Notes: a model not told the origin generated them from the sequence alone. 64,000 nt of DNA from Lindgomyces ingoldianus (GCF_010093535.1 NW_022985199.1:530100-594099); one strand, 5' to 3'. Positions 22,660 to 34,524 are shown, numbered from the stretch's first letter. A program made the numbers and translations.

Positions 22660-25600
22660 ATGGCGTAAGTGGCCCTGGGGGGGGTTTGGGGGAAGCAGAG
22701 GCGTGCAAGCTAACCCGCGTGGTGCCGACAGGAGCTACAACACCATAAAAGGTGCGTCATCTTCCCCAGATATGACATCCTTTTTGGGGGCTACGCGTTA
22801 CTGACTTTGCGATCGTCCAGTGGTGGCGCGGTTTCGCCCGCAGAACAAGGTGGAAATCGCCAGCGGGGGAGAGCCGATTGTCGAATTCAAGACGGAGGAC
22901 ACATGTGTGATTCAGGTGCGTCGAAGCTGGCCGACTACCGGGGTATTTCAACGTTACTTACCATGAGACAATATAGTCGAAAGAGGCCTCGGGGGCCTTC
23001 ACCTTCGACCGTGTCTTCGATATGTCCTCCCGCCAGACCGACGTATTCGACTTCTCCATCCGCAACACTGTCGACGACATTCTTAATGGCTACAACGGCA
23101 CCGTTTTTGCCTATGGCCAGACCGGCGCCGGAAAGTCGTACACCATGATGGGGAGCGATATTGACGACGACGAGGGCAAGGGCATTATCCCGCGTATCGT
23201 GGAGCAGATTTTCGCCAGCATGCTTGCCTCCCCAAGCAACATCGAATACACCGTCCGAGTCAGCTACATGGAGATTTACATGGAGCGCATTCGAGACCTG
23301 CTAAACCCCGTCAATGACAACCTGCCGGTACACGAGGAGAAGAACAGGGGGGTTTATGTCAAGGGTCTGCTGGAGGTGTACGTGTCAAGCGTACCGGAAG
23401 TCTACGAAGTCATGAGAAGGGGTGGGAACGCGAGGGCGGTCGCAGCAACAAACATGAATCAGGAGTCTTCGCGGTCACATTCAATCTTCGTCATCACCAT
23501 CACGCAGAAGAACCTCGAGACTGGGTCTATGAAGAGTGGGCAGCTGTTCTTGGTCGATCTGGCAGGTTCCGAGAAGGTTGGAAAGACGGGTGCCAGCGGG
23601 CAGACATTGGAGGAAGCTAAGAAGATCAACAAGAGTTTGAGCGCTCTGGGAATGGTTATCAACTCGTTGACCGACGGCAAATCTTCACATATTCCTTACC
23701 GAGATTCCAAACTCACGCGTATCCTCCAAGAATCACTGGGTGGTAATTCCAGAACAACTCTCATCATCAACTGCTCCCCGAGTAGCTACAACGATGCTGA
23801 AACATTAGGGACCCTACGGTTTGGAATGCGAGCGAAGACAATCAAGAACAAGGCCAAGGTCAACGCGGAGCTTAGTCCCGCAGAGCTCAAGGCACTGCTC
23901 AAGAAGGCCCAAGGACAGGTCACGACGTTTGAAGGGTATATTGCGAATCTCGAAGGCGAAGTCTCGCTCTGGCGTGCGGGCGAGACGGTTCCAAAGGACA
24001 AATGGACACCAGCGTTGGAACAGGGTCCTGGTACAGGCAGGAAAACCCCATCGACCCCATCGCGATCGGAGACTCCATCAAGATTAGGGGCGGCAAGAGG
24101 CACAGATACCCCATCAAGACCGGATTCTAGACTGGAGCTGGAGCGGTCGGGGACACCAAGCATACCACTAGACAAAGACGAGAAGGACGAATTCCTCAAG
24201 CGGGAGAACGAACTTCAAGACCAGGTCGCAGAGAAAGAGTCGCAGCTCGCGAAATCGGAAGACATGCTCAAGACCGCGAAGGATGAGCTTCAGTACTACA
24301 AGGAACGCGATTCCAAGTCAAACAAAGACAACGAGCGGATGACGAGCGAGATTAACGAGTTGAAAATGCAGGTTGAGAAGCTCAACTTTGAGGGCAAGGA
24401 GGCCCTCATCACGATGGATGGTCTTAAGGAGGCTAACTCGGAGCTCACTTCTGAACTGGATGAGATTAAACAGCAGCTCTTAGACGCAAAGATGAGCGCA
24501 AAAGAGACTAGCGCGCTTTTGGACGAAAAAGAGAAAAAGAAGGCAGAGCGTATGGCACAGATGATGGCTGGTTTCGACCTCGGTGGAGAAGTGTTCAGCG
24601 AGAACGAGCGTAGCATCCGGAAGATGATCGACCAGCTTGACACTTTACACGAGATGAGTTCCAATGGCGAGGCCGTCGCTCCAGATGCGCTCCAAGATCT
24701 CCGACAAAAGCTCGTGGAGACCCAAGGTATTGTTCGACAAGCAGAGCTGTCTCTCACTGCCCGGAGCGAAGAAGACCACGTCCATGGGCGCCGACGCGAG
24801 GCTCTTGAAGCCCGTGTTGCAAATCTCCAACAATCGTATGAAGAACTCCTCGAACGGAATCTCACCGAGGAGGACACCGAGGAACTCAAGGCAAGACTTG
24901 CCGATGCTTATGCTGCACGGCAAGAAGGCAACCTCGAGCTTGCTCAAGAGCTCAAACAAGATCTTGCGCGTACTAAGGAAGATAACCAGAAACTCAAGAC
25001 CGAAGTGGATGGTCTTCAGCAGCGGATAAAGAGCGGCGCGATCGCGAATGGTGTTGCTAATGGCATCAACGGCAAGACAGTCCAGCAACAAATTGCCGAA
25101 TTCGACAATATGAAGAAGAGCCTAATGCGGGATCTCCAGAATCGGTGTGAGCGGGTAAGTTGCATTCTCCCCTACTGCATCCTTAGAGAATAAGAAGGGT
25201 CATACTTACCATTCTGGATAAATAGGTCGTTGAGCTCGAGATTTCGCTAGATGAAACGCGTGAGCAGTACAACAACGTGCTGCGCACCTCCAACAACCGC
25301 GCCCAGCAAAAGAAAATGATGTTCCTTGAACGCAACTTAGAGCAGCTTACCGTCGTCCAGCGCCAACTCGTTGAACAGAACTCATCGCTGAAGAAGGAAG
25401 TCGCCATCGCAGAGCGCAAGCTCATCGCCCGTAATGAACGTATACAGAGCCTCGAGAATCTACTCCAGGATTCCCAGGAGAAACTCACGGCAGCGAATCA
25501 TCGGTATGTGGAGAATTTCTACCATTTCCAATCTCGTATCTCAAGATCAAACAATCACTCTCAATTTCTTTTTCAATCTCAAGATCCTCTAGGAAGGGGA

Positions 25601-25959
25601 ACTTTCCGTCATATGACCAATCTGAAGCCATCCTCTCCACATCTCCAAATTCAGATTGGGTTTACATACGCCATCAGCCAAGCTCTTCTTCTAACAAAAT
25701 CCTCAGATTCGAAGGCCAACTCACAGCCGTGAAAGAGCGGCTCGAAGCCGCCAAATCAGGCTCTACTCGCGGCCTCGGTTCGCCTACCGGCGCTTCCTTC
25801 GCTTTCGGCGGCGCCGTCGGATCTCGTATTGCGAAGCCGCTGCGAGGAGGAGGAGGCCCTGTTCAAGATGGCCCGGTCTTGCCTGTGCTTAGTAATTTGC
25901 AGCAGGAGAGCGGGAATTCCGGTGGGAAGAGGAGTAGTTGGTTTTTTAATCAGCGGTGA
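22660..25959 (+). CDS. Conventional kinesin-1 heavy chain (KinA/NKin type)
   Basis: This is a plus-end-directed microtubule motor for hyphal vesicle and organelle transport. Six exons (22660-22664, 22732-22751, 22821-22915, 22977-25154, 25226-25503, 25707-25959) give about 942 residues, the fungal kinesin-1 length. The motor domain opens with SYNTIKVVARFRPQN and has the P-loop GQTGAGKSYTM, switch I NxxSSRSH, switch II LVDLAGSEK and the HIPYRDSKLTRIL helix. The neck linker leads into a Pro/Thr/Ser-rich hinge near 24010-24170, then long heptad coiled coils. The tail carries the autoinhibitory IAK motif (RIAKPLRG) and ends KRSSWFFNQR, as in NKin. The first coding exon is 5 nt and the second 20 nt. 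They were accepted because they restore the universal N-terminus in frame. Confidence 0.95.
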
Positions 25960-27179
25960 TGGGGGTGAATCATGATTTTGCGGGAGAGGTGATGGTATCT
26001 TATCTTAAGACATCTTTACACCACGCTATTTAGAATAGAGAGGGATGTCGGTGTAGTGGGTTGAGCTTTTTTGCACGCTTGGGGGATTGCCTGGAGGAGT
26101 GTCGTATGCACATAGCTCTGGGAAGTTTTTGGATTCCCCGATTGGACTGGCGCGCGCGTTTGGTGAGCCGGCGTTTTGGGAATGGAATGGGGGTTTATGA
26201 ATGGGATGGATGCTCCTCACTCCGCTGCATGTGGGAACAAATGGATGACGGGCGAGGGTGGCTCCAGACAGGACAGGTGAAGGTTGGTGAATCGGAGTGT
26301 CGCATGGCGATGCATTCATGGGAATTGGTGTGTCGATGCGCCGGTTTAGTAACTCTTGTTTCTAAATGAAGAATTTATATCCCTGCCTCTGATTAGTGTG
26401 CTCAGTCGAGAATAGAATTCAGATTATAGGATGCGTATACTGCATTGTACTACTGAATATGGAACATGACAGGGGTGATTTGAATTTGGAACAGAAAGTT
26501 GTTCCTTGTTGACGTGTCTAATCCGAGCAGGACGCTTAACAGACAAACTTACCCTTAGGTATGTTCTACATTAAGTGATAAGATGCTGTAGACTGTAGAC
26601 GCACCTGCTGCTTTTGATGGTTTGCACTCGCAGCATAGTCTTCTGCCTTTCCTTTCTTTGTTCCCCCTTTTCTAACGTGGAGATGGTTGGTTTGGTAGAA
26701 AGACTCTGAAAGCATCTAAGCGAACCTTGCAGCATGGTCAAAATGCAATCCCTAGAAAAGAAAACGAAAATGCACTGAAAGAAAGATGACATTCCTCCAG
26801 AGCACACTTAAGTGGGAGCGAGAGCAATGGAAAACAGAGGTAAGGAGAACACGACAAGCTGAAGTTGAGAATGAATACGCAAAAGACGCTGAAGAAGTGG
26901 TAGAAAACGCAGAGGCAGAGGAAGGAGCAGAGGAGTTAGGGTTAGAGACAGAAGGACTTGGGTTCGGAGATTAAGACGAAGTATCAGAATTTTCTTGAAG
27001 TCCATTACTACCCTACTACGTTCAACCACGAGGAGGATTGAAAGAAGCTGGGGGTAGAAGACGAGAACTTTAGGACGGAATATAAGAATATTGATAATAG
27101 GGTGGCTACATCCGAGGAGAACACCTGCAGAGAAATACTGGTGTCCAGTTTGAAGAAACCTACTTAATCGGCCCAACAT
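25960..27179. other. Kinesin 3' flank and gene-poor DNA
   Basis: The first few hundred nt are the kinesin 3' UTR and flank. A small purine-rich frame at 26786-26974 (62 codons, Glu-rich) could be translated, but it looks like low-complexity coincidence. No domain is visible. Confidence 0.45.
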
Positions 27180-28900
27180 CGAGGTTCAACAGAATTAACG
27201 AACGGGTTAAAGACACCCTGTCAGATAGTAGTTAAATTCTAGAAGTGGTTAAATAACCTTTTAGAGTCAGTCTAGAATATTTGGCAAGCTTTCTATGCTT
27301 GTCTACTCTATTTGAGGTTAAATCTCCTCAGATTTCCCCCAAAACATACCTACATGCTTACCAATTGACGGTGTTAGATCGACTTCGACGAGTCAAACCA
27401 AAGATCGCATATTATTCGGTTATCTTTAGCTACAGGGGTTTGTCGGGTTAGACCTGTCTATCGCCTTATAACGACTAAGGCTCAATCCAATGCGTGTCAT
27501 GAATACCCCTGCGACCTCAACAAGCACCTGTAGGTTGTCGCCTAGTTCTGGGTCGGTGGGCCTTTCTCGAAGTGACGGGCCCAGTACGCACATACGTAGT
27601 CGGGAAACCTATAATACCCATGTGATAGATTGAGAATTATATCCAGTGGCTCTATATCGAAGTCGAAGCCAGGCAAACTTAGGGATCCTATGGAGAGAAG
27701 TATAAAAGCGAAGTCTCAGCAGCAGCGTCCACAGCAGCTTTCTCGACGAAATACCTGTGCGGCAGTAAGATATTGACTCTTGAAGTTGTTGTCTAACTCA
27801 CCGTTTTGCTGTGTGGTGCACGAGATCAGTGTTGTTGGCAATCCACAAATCTACTTTGAATTGACGCAGAAACGATTTCTTTCCCAATTGACAGCCTGCT
27901 CCTCAATCTTGGCCGATACAGCAAATTGAATTTCTCTTCATGTAAGCTGCAGTTTAGCACATACGAGCCTTCCGAGTAGCTTAATAACGTCTTCATTCGC
28001 TGGGATTCCGCTCTCTCCGAATAGTCGGGAGAGAATTCGCGAATATCTTTGGTGGTAAAAAAGGCCTAGGATAGACGGCCTGTAGGAGGAAACATACACT
28101 TCGTTGGGCCCTTGAGGAAAGCAGCCTGGGATAAGCTCCTCCTCCAGTTTACCTACTGACGTCTGAAATGGAGGTTAGAACACAACAGTTTTGCGAACAG
28201 AAACATACCTAGTATTCAGTCAGCAGGGAAAGTCATTTCAGGGTCATAGAAATAACGACGAAACGCACACATACCCTATGCCTTTTCCAGTATCAGGTTT
28301 TCGGTAAATAATGGCCTGTCTTCGGTCAAGTTGAGCTTAGCCTTAATTTTATAACTCTCCGCGTTCGAATAGGCCCTCTCTGGTGCCTTTATTAGTGGGA
28401 TTTAGCAACACCGCCTTCGCGAAGTCCTTCCTTACCGTACTATGTTCCTGGCTGATGAACTAACAACGCAGCGAATCTACATCAGTAGCCGGAAGACAGT
28501 CCTAAATTTCCTCCAAGACCATCACTATCTCTTCCATATTCGTCTATTCTTTCTTATATAACATAACGCTTCCGACAGTTCTTCATTGCAGCGATAAGAG
28601 TTCCTTCCCAAGGGTTGCCGTTCAAAGAGCATCTTGCCCACTTTTGACTTTTTTCCCTCTCTGCTCCCTGCTTGAAGGTCATGCAGCAGTATTGCCAAAC
28701 TCGCTCTGGCCCCACCGATTAGAGATTCAACGACTAAAACATAATCTCTAGTAAGTGTATAAAGTAGGCCTTTCTATAGCACTACAAAAGGCGATTAAAG
28801 TAAAATTAAGCACAAAGCAATACACTGTGTTCTTTTACATCTACCTCCAACCAATTAGCCTAGCGGCAGTGTCTGACTATTCAACATGACCCTCTGCTCT
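27180..28900 (-). pseudogene. Decayed coding relic, possibly a HET-type gene or transposon remnant
   Basis: No frame of 60 codons with a start survives on either strand. On the minus strand there are coding-like islands bordered by intron-like signals. One (about 28110-27930) has over 60 open codons, including EEELIPGCFPQGPNEVY. Another (about 28640-28520) reads NEELSEALCYIRKNRRIW, which resembles the aL..lR...RxlW stretch of fungal HET (heterokaryon-incompatibility) domains. A TATAAAAG box lies at about 27701 on the plus strand. Stops and frame breaks mean no functional gene is supported. The HET resemblance is weak, and a retroelement relic is an alternative. Confidence 0.25.
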
Positions 28901-29956
28901 ACCCCCAAGTCTGACTATCCACGGAGAAGCTTCCTCAGTTCTCAAGAGATGAGTTTTTCACCCGCATGCTTGCCTCGACCCCACGCCTACTTTGCTTAAC
29001 TGCCTTGTGAGTTTACCCCCATGCAGGGTTTAAAAGGATGGTTTCTGAGGGCCTCAAAGGGTTTCCAAGAGCCTTATAGAGCTTGGTGAAAAAGTGTCAT
29101 ACCCAGGTCCCCAAAATGGAGCGATGAACGTACCGTATTTGACCACACAGTCCTAATTTGGATTAGCTTCATCACGTGACTGAGGCGACGCAAAGTGTGT
29201 GAGAGTCTAGTGCACATCGCGTGAATCATACCACTATAACTATCACAATCACATCCATAGACAATTCGCCGTGCGATGTAAACTTCCTTCCAAAGATACC
29301 AAAATTTGTCTATAATAGATCCAGTCCAGTCCAACCCAATCCGAATTAAAAACTACCATCCGTCTTCAAGCCTTCTCGCCCCAACAAGGCGCCACCCAGT
29401 CAGCCTGGCTAGTCGCGGACCTCGGAGTCCGACCACAGCCCCAACTCCCTCTACCCCGACTATCGAATCCACTGTGCAAGCCCCACATAACTCTTGGGCC
29501 AATGTACAAAGATCTAGACAGAAAGATGGGGGACTAAGTAGACGAGGGCTCGGTGGTTTATTGCGCACAGTAGGGATCGGGATTATACAATACATAATAA
29601 TACAACGACGACTTCTCCTTGTTTGCGAAGGGGGCGGGTCCCCGGGAATGCGTGTGCAATGCTATGCGATGCGATATGATGCAGAAGAAAGGAAACATCT
29701 CCAGACAGAAAATGAAAGCGGGAATAGAAGCGAAGAAAAATGGACCAGTGCGTAGCTGGAGAGAAGACCGGATACTTGAAGGAGTGCAAGAACAAAAGAA
29801 TTTCTGAAGAAAAGAAAACGCCAGGATATTTACACCCAGATCTAAAGAATGCCGGGTAATCTCCATTACATAGATTCCATCGCCGTCCGTCAAACCGTAT
29901 ATACATAGTCCCATCCATTAGTCTTGAAATTTCCTGCTTTAGAATCCATGTTTGTC
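28901..29956. other. Intergenic region downstream of the surface-protein gene
   Basis: It includes the 3' flank of the minus-strand surface protein (roughly 29560-29956), where several overlapping short frames look accidental. A TCACGTGA octamer lies at 29172-29179 but is far from any mapped start. I see no gene. Confidence 0.45.
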
Positions 29957-32900
29957 TTAAATGAAACTCCGTCCAACCAGATTCGGATCCGCGAATAGCA
30001 ATTCCGTACTCCTCTGCTTTCGCACTCGGGGATCCTCGCTCCATTCGTCGGCACTACTACCTGGACTCCCGTATACCATGCCCATAGGTGGGACTTCCAG
30101 GCCGAGTCCTCGATCCATTTTCTTGGCTGGTCCAAAAGCAGGGCTGTCGTTACGCTTTACCGTCAATGGGAGGCCTGGTCCGGACAAAAGCATCTGTGCC
30201 GCACCTCCTTTGGATGGTTGGCGACGCTGTGGAAGTTGTTTCTTTGGGGGAGGAATGGTGGCGAGGGGCATGGAGATTGGCACCGCATCGCTGAGCTTGA
30301 TCTCTTCCCAGCCCTTGTGGATGGGCTGATTCGGGGATGGGGAGTCGCTTCTTTGTTGCGGTGTGCGTGGCGAGTTTGACGCGCTGCTGTGAAGGAGGGA
30401 TACGTTTTCAGGCGTGTACCGTCCGTGATTGCGCGGTGAGGGCGGAGGTGCTGTGAGCATTACTATGGAGTCTGGCGTCTCAGTTCGCATGTCAACATTG
30501 AGCAGCAAGTCTTGCTGATCGTAGTCATCGGCGAACGGATTGCTGTATTCTGATGCGCGCTCTGGGACTGCAGGGAGTTTGCGGGTCGGAGCTGCGTATG
30601 GAGACATGGGTGGGTATTCTTGTGCTACTGGGGCAAAGGCGTAGGGATTTATCACTAGAGATGTGTATTTCCCTGCTGCTGCATTCATTTCCGGGCCTCC
30701 ATAGCCGTTTAGGCGGGGACTCGGGAGCGGCGATGGCGGCGGGTCCTGGAAGGGATTGGAGTGATTTGATGAAGCAGTGCTATTACGTGGCGAGCGTAAT
30801 GAAAGAGCACGGTAGCCTCCAGCTCCTCCAGACATCGTTGGAACGCCACCTCCCGCTTCAGCATCATCAGCTCCTGGTACAGGAGGATCGTATAGGTAAG
30901 CGACCTCTGGGTAAACACTGCCCGCGCTGTTGCGCTTAGCGGCGTTAGTGTGGTAGCGGCGGACAAGGAAGAGAGCTGCGACAAGAGCAATGACTAGACA
31001 TGCTGCACCTCCAATAACAATACCAGCCGTTTGAGGTTTCGACAGAGGCGGGGGTTTAACATCATCGCCTCCCGCAGCTGCAGTGGTTGATGAAGCTGCA
31101 GCTGGCGCCGTTGTGCTTAACAGGAAGCCTGTAGGCACCGATATAGTTGCTATGCCTCCTGAAGCGAGTGTTGCTGTATCCGTAAGAAGTGTTGATGCTC
31201 TAGATGATGCTGCAGATGGATCTACAGAACCTGTAGAGCTAAGGACACCTGTGCTGCTTGCGGCTAAGCTAGGCGCAGTTGTTGTAAGGGAATTGATATC
31301 AGTAATACCGCTTGACACAAGGGAGACCTGAGAGGATGTGGCAAGAGTATCAACTAGGGTTACGGATGAGCTGATTGCACTAGGGTTTGATGCCACAGAG
31401 TCGGACGCAGATGAATTGATCGAACTCGAGATCCCTTGAGTTGAGCCTGGCAGAGGCGAATCTGAGATAGGTGTCGATGACGGCAAGGCAGTGGTAATCG
31501 TCGGGGTATTTGTTGGAATTTCGCTTGCGGGAATGAAGGTAGGTCGGTCTGTCACCAAGGACGAAGTATCGGTTGGGACAGCAGTTGGACTGTTAGGCAG
31601 TGAAGATGGGATGGTGGAAGGTTCGATAATCGTGGACGACGCAATAGATGGCACCGACGATGGAAGAGAAGGTTCGGATGATGCGGGAAGCAAGGTTGAT
31701 GTTGCACTGTTGAGGCTCGACTCAAACGGTCCAGTTTCTGTAGCTTGCGACTTGACCACTTGCGACGATAGGAAGTTAAGGCCATCTGAAGAAGATGGTG
31801 ACGAAGCAGGTAGTGATGCAGATCCAGTGCCGGAAGCGCCCACAAGCGAGACCCCAAGGGAGCCGCTCACAGCGGAGTGTGGATCTGGCTCAGTGGTGGA
31901 CGTGGAGAGTGGTGGGACTTGTGTTGGAAGGACCAGTGTCTCTGGCACAATGACGCTACCAATAGGAGTACTGGCTGGGGTATCAGTCTGGATGGAAGGC
32001 AAATTTGTAACGATTGACTTGACTTCTGACGTTGGGATCGGAAGGCCGGTAGGATTGGACTGTGATGGGACAGGCAAGCCTGTAATGACCGAGCCGACAG
32101 AACTTTGAGTCTCAGACACAAGACTTAGTGGATTAGGGACCGGAAGGTCAGTTGGATTGGACTGTGATGGGAGAGGCAAGCCTGTAATGACCGAGCCGAT
32201 AGAACTTCGAATCTCAGACACAAGACTTAGTGTATTAGGGACCGGAAGGCCGGTTGGATTGGACTGTGATGGAAGAGGCAAACCTGTAATGATCGAGCTG
32301 ACAGAACTTCGAATCTCAGTAGGGACCGGGGCGGAGAGACTCTGTCCACCGTTGACCGGATCTGGATTGATAGCCATCGTTGAAGTTGGAACTGAAGCAG
32401 AGCCGGTAAACGTACTGGGCTCAATAACACTGGCGGTAAAGGAGTTTTCTCCAGGTTGTATGTTCGACTGAGAAGGTAAATTTGCGATTGATGAAGTACC
32501 ATCTGTCTTTCCTTCTGATTGAGTAGGGCTGGTCGGCAATGGAGCCTCTGATCCCTGATTGGTGGACTCGGGCTTTCCTTGTGTCACACCAGTTGGTTCA
32601 CTTGGGCGTACATTAGATGTAGGCGAAGGAGCTTGTGTGGGGGGTTGTTCCGTCGCAGATGAAGCAGTCGGCACATCAGAAGCCTCAGGCTTTGTCGTAG
32701 CACTGGTCGGATTTTCTGGCTCTGATCTGCTCTCGGAGGTTGGCATGTTAGTTGGAACAACATCAGGCGGTTTCAACTGTGAAGTTGATGATAGCCTCTC
32801 GGTCGTAAACACTGAGGATTTCGCTGAATCCAAATTTGATGGAGGTAGGTTGATCGAGTGAGTAGGATCCTGTTTTAGCTGACTGGTTACGGGGCTCGAT

Positions 32901-33679
32901 GTTTCTGATGGCCGTGCGCTTGAAGGGTCCTGGATTACTGATGACTCCTTTAGCGATGGTAGCGCGCTGCTGGCTGGAGAATCGCTGGTAAGAGGCGCTT
33001 GCGAGGATGGCACACTTGGTGGAGATTGAGTTGAAGGCTGAAGAGCAACCGTGGTAGACCGCTCCTGCACTCGTGAGGTAGGTCCAGCGCTAGAAGCTGA
33101 AGCAATGGATGCCGGTACCTGCCCAGATGTAGACTTCGGTTGGGAAGATGGAGGAGCAGCAGACGAAACCTCAGCTGTTGATGAAGGCTTTTCAGGTTGC
33201 GGTGTTACAATACTGCTTCGTTCCGACTCACTGACTGCTGTGGACGACTTTACTGGCTCTAGCTGAGTACTAGCAGGAGGGGCAGTAGACTTAGGAGCCT
33301 CTGATACTACTACAGAGGACTTGTCGACCTGGGACTGTGCTGGAGGGGTGAATTGCACCGACGAGATTGGAGGCTCATCACTCGTTACAGCGATGACAGT
33401 ACTCTCTGGAGGCGCTGATGTCGCAGCCTCCGACTCTTGAATCCCTTTTGGCGAGGTTGTCACCTCAGGTACCGCAGGTCTTGTTGTATTGTCGAACCGC
33501 CTCCAATAGCGGAGCACACCTGCGACAGGCACCACTTCATCTATACCAACTACTGTTAGCATAATTCTCATAACTAATATAGAACATATTAAAAGCATAC
33601 CTTGGCCGTGGGAAGCTGCATTAGTTGGAGCTACGAGTAAAACCGTGTAGAGAAGGACCAAATTTGCCTTGAACCACAT
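29957..33679 (-). CDS. Large Ser/Thr/Pro-rich type I membrane protein (mucin-like surface sensor candidate)
   Basis: Two exons (33679-33601 and 33552-29957) separated by a 48-nt intron give about 1224 residues. The intron length is a multiple of three, so the frame also reads through. The first ~22 residues (MWFKANLVLLYTVLLVAPTNA) are a signal peptide; an upstream in-frame ATG at 33730 would weaken it. About 800 residues of Ser/Thr/Pro-rich ectodomain follow, including tandem repeats. One transmembrane helix (AGIVIGGAACLVIALVAALF) lies at about 31030-30963, and a cytoplasmic tail of about 330 residues follows. The tail is Pro-rich and contains two NPFxD sequences (NPFQD at 30757-30742, NPFAD near 30540). 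The layout resembles Msb2/Wsc/Mid2-type sensors, but I see no defining domain of those families. Confidence 0.85.
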   Translation of the reverse strand: MWFKANLVLLYTVLLVAPTNAASHGQGMLLICSILVMRIMLTVVGIDEVVPVAGVLRYWRRFDNTTRPAVPEVTTSPKGIQESEAATSAPPESTVIAVTSDEPPISSVQFTPPAQSQVDKSSVVVSEAPKSTAPPASTQLEPVKSSTAVSESERSSIVTPQPEKPSSTAEVSSAAPPSSQPKSTSGQVPASIASASSAGPTSRVQERSTTVALQPSTQSPPSVPSSQAPLTSDSPASSALPSLKESSVIQDPSSARPSETSSPVTSQLKQDPTHSINLPPSNLDSAKSSVFTTERLSSTSQLKPPDVVPTNMPTSESRSEPENPTSATTKPEASDVPTASSATEQPPTQAPSPTSNVRPSEPTGVTQGKPESTNQGSEAPLPTSPTQSEGKTDGTSSIANLPSQSNIQPGENSFTASVIEPSTFTGSASVPTSTMAINPDPVNGGQSLSAPVPTEIRSSVSSIITGLPLPSQSNPTGLPVPNTLSLVSEIRSSIGSVITGLPLPSQSNPTDLPVPNPLSLVSETQSSVGSVITGLPVPSQSNPTGLPIPTSEVKSIVTNLPSIQTDTPASTPIGSVIVPETLVLPTQVPPLSTSTTEPDPHSAVSGSLGVSLVGASGTGSASLPASSPSSSDGLNFLSSQVVKSQATETGPFESSLNSATSTLLPASSEPSLPSSVPSIASSTIIEPSTIPSSLPNSPTAVPTDTSSLVTDRPTFIPASEIPTNTPTITTALPSSTPISDSPLPGSTQGISSSINSSASDSVASNPSAISSSVTLVDTLATSSQVSLVSSGITDINSLTTTAPSLAASSTGVLSSTGSVDPSAASSRASTLLTDTATLASGGIATISVPTGFLLSTTAPAAASSTTAAAGGDDVKPPPLSKPQTAGIVIGGAACLVIALVAALFLVRRYHTNAAKRNSAGSVYPEVAYLYDPPVPGADDAEAGGGVPTMSGGAGGYRALSLRSPRNSTASSNHSNPFQDPPPSPLPSPRLNGYGGPEMNAAAGKYTSLVINPYAFAPVAQEYPPMSPYAAPTRKLPAVPERASEYSNPFADDYDQQDLLLNVDMRTETPDSIVMLTAPPPSPRNHGRYTPENVSLLHSSASNSPRTPQQRSDSPSPNQPIHKGWEEIKLSDAVPISMPLATIPPPKKQLPQRRQPSKGGAAQMLLSGPGLPLTVKRNDSPAFGPAKKMDRGLGLEVPPMGMVYGSPGSSADEWSEDPRVRKQRSTELLFADPNLVGRSFI
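32040..32330 (-). repeat. 102-bp tandem repeats in the mucin-like ectodomain
   Basis: Nearly three copies of a 102-bp unit (copy starts at about 32052, 32154 and 32256) encode a 34-residue repeat containing ITGLPLPSQSNPTGLPVPN. The copies are very similar at the DNA level, so they arose or were homogenised recently. Repeat number is likely to vary between strains. Confidence 0.88.
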
Positions 33680-33730
33680 GGCATTGTCGATAAAAATGAG
33701 TGACAGAAAATGACAGCAACACAACGACAA

Positions 33731-34524
33731 GAGACTGAAACAAGAGGAAGAAAGCTATCAAGTCCTTTTCATGGTCTCTGCGACCTGCGAAGGCCGACAG
33801 TATATTATGGTGGCTGCAGCTTTGAATCCGTCAGGTTGGGACCGTTTTGGGATGGACATCCTTGCACGAATTGACATGGATGGTTTTCGGGGTTGAGGCT
33901 GAGCCCCATCCACCCAGTGCCTCCAAGAATATTCCCACGTCAGCTAACAATAGAACCACCACCAGAATCGAATAGAAGCACTAAAAGCTCACATCCAAGC
34001 GAGGAAAGCGACGGACAAGAATGGCAGAGCTCACCTGTACGTCAGAAGCTTGAATTCCACTCTCTTTTGTGCCGCCCAATGCGCTCCCTCTTCCAAGTTG
34101 CCAACCGGCCTCTTGATCAGGAACAGGCATTTCGAAACCTTGCCGACGCTGACCATCCGGATCGTATATGGCGTTACTTGAAACGCCGTAATCGTACAGA
34201 CTATTTCGCAGGAGAATCCCTTGGGGCGCATTCAGAGCTGTTGTATATTATCTTCTCGAGCGCCACTCGATATTTTCTACAAATCGCGAGGGCCGGCTGT
34301 TGGTGCATGGCCCCATTTATTCATTCAAAAGTCTGTCATGAGACAAGGTGGGCGCTAGGGTGAAGAAAACCTGATATGTGGCAAGGGAAGCGCATAGCGC
34401 GTTCGATGACTGAAATCAGCCTGTCTCTTTCGAACATCTGTTCACGCCTCAAGGTACAGCCAGCCCCGCGAATCCCACGGATTCACGGTTTCAAACTCTG
34501 TCCTTAAGGCAGCCTTGCCACTCA
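33731..34524. other. Intergenic region
   Basis: It is the promoter side of the surface protein and the 3' flank of the SDR gene. One plus-strand frame (33893-34363, 156 codons) is open but has no domain and unremarkable composition. I do not call it a gene. Confidence 0.4.

Noticed and set aside
28850..28885. A-box-like TAGCCTAGCGGC
   Set aside because: No B box or cloverleaf follows within tRNA distance; too little to call a tRNA or SINE.
30000..33300. Several plus-strand frames (for example 31491-32108, 205 codons) opposite the surface protein
   Set aside because: They are antisense shadows of the Ser/Thr/Pro-rich coding region; their Val/Gly/Asp-rich composition mirrors its codons.
33893..34363. 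156-codon plus-strand frame
   Set aside because: No domain, no homology that I recognise, and it lies in the flank of two divergent or tandem genes.
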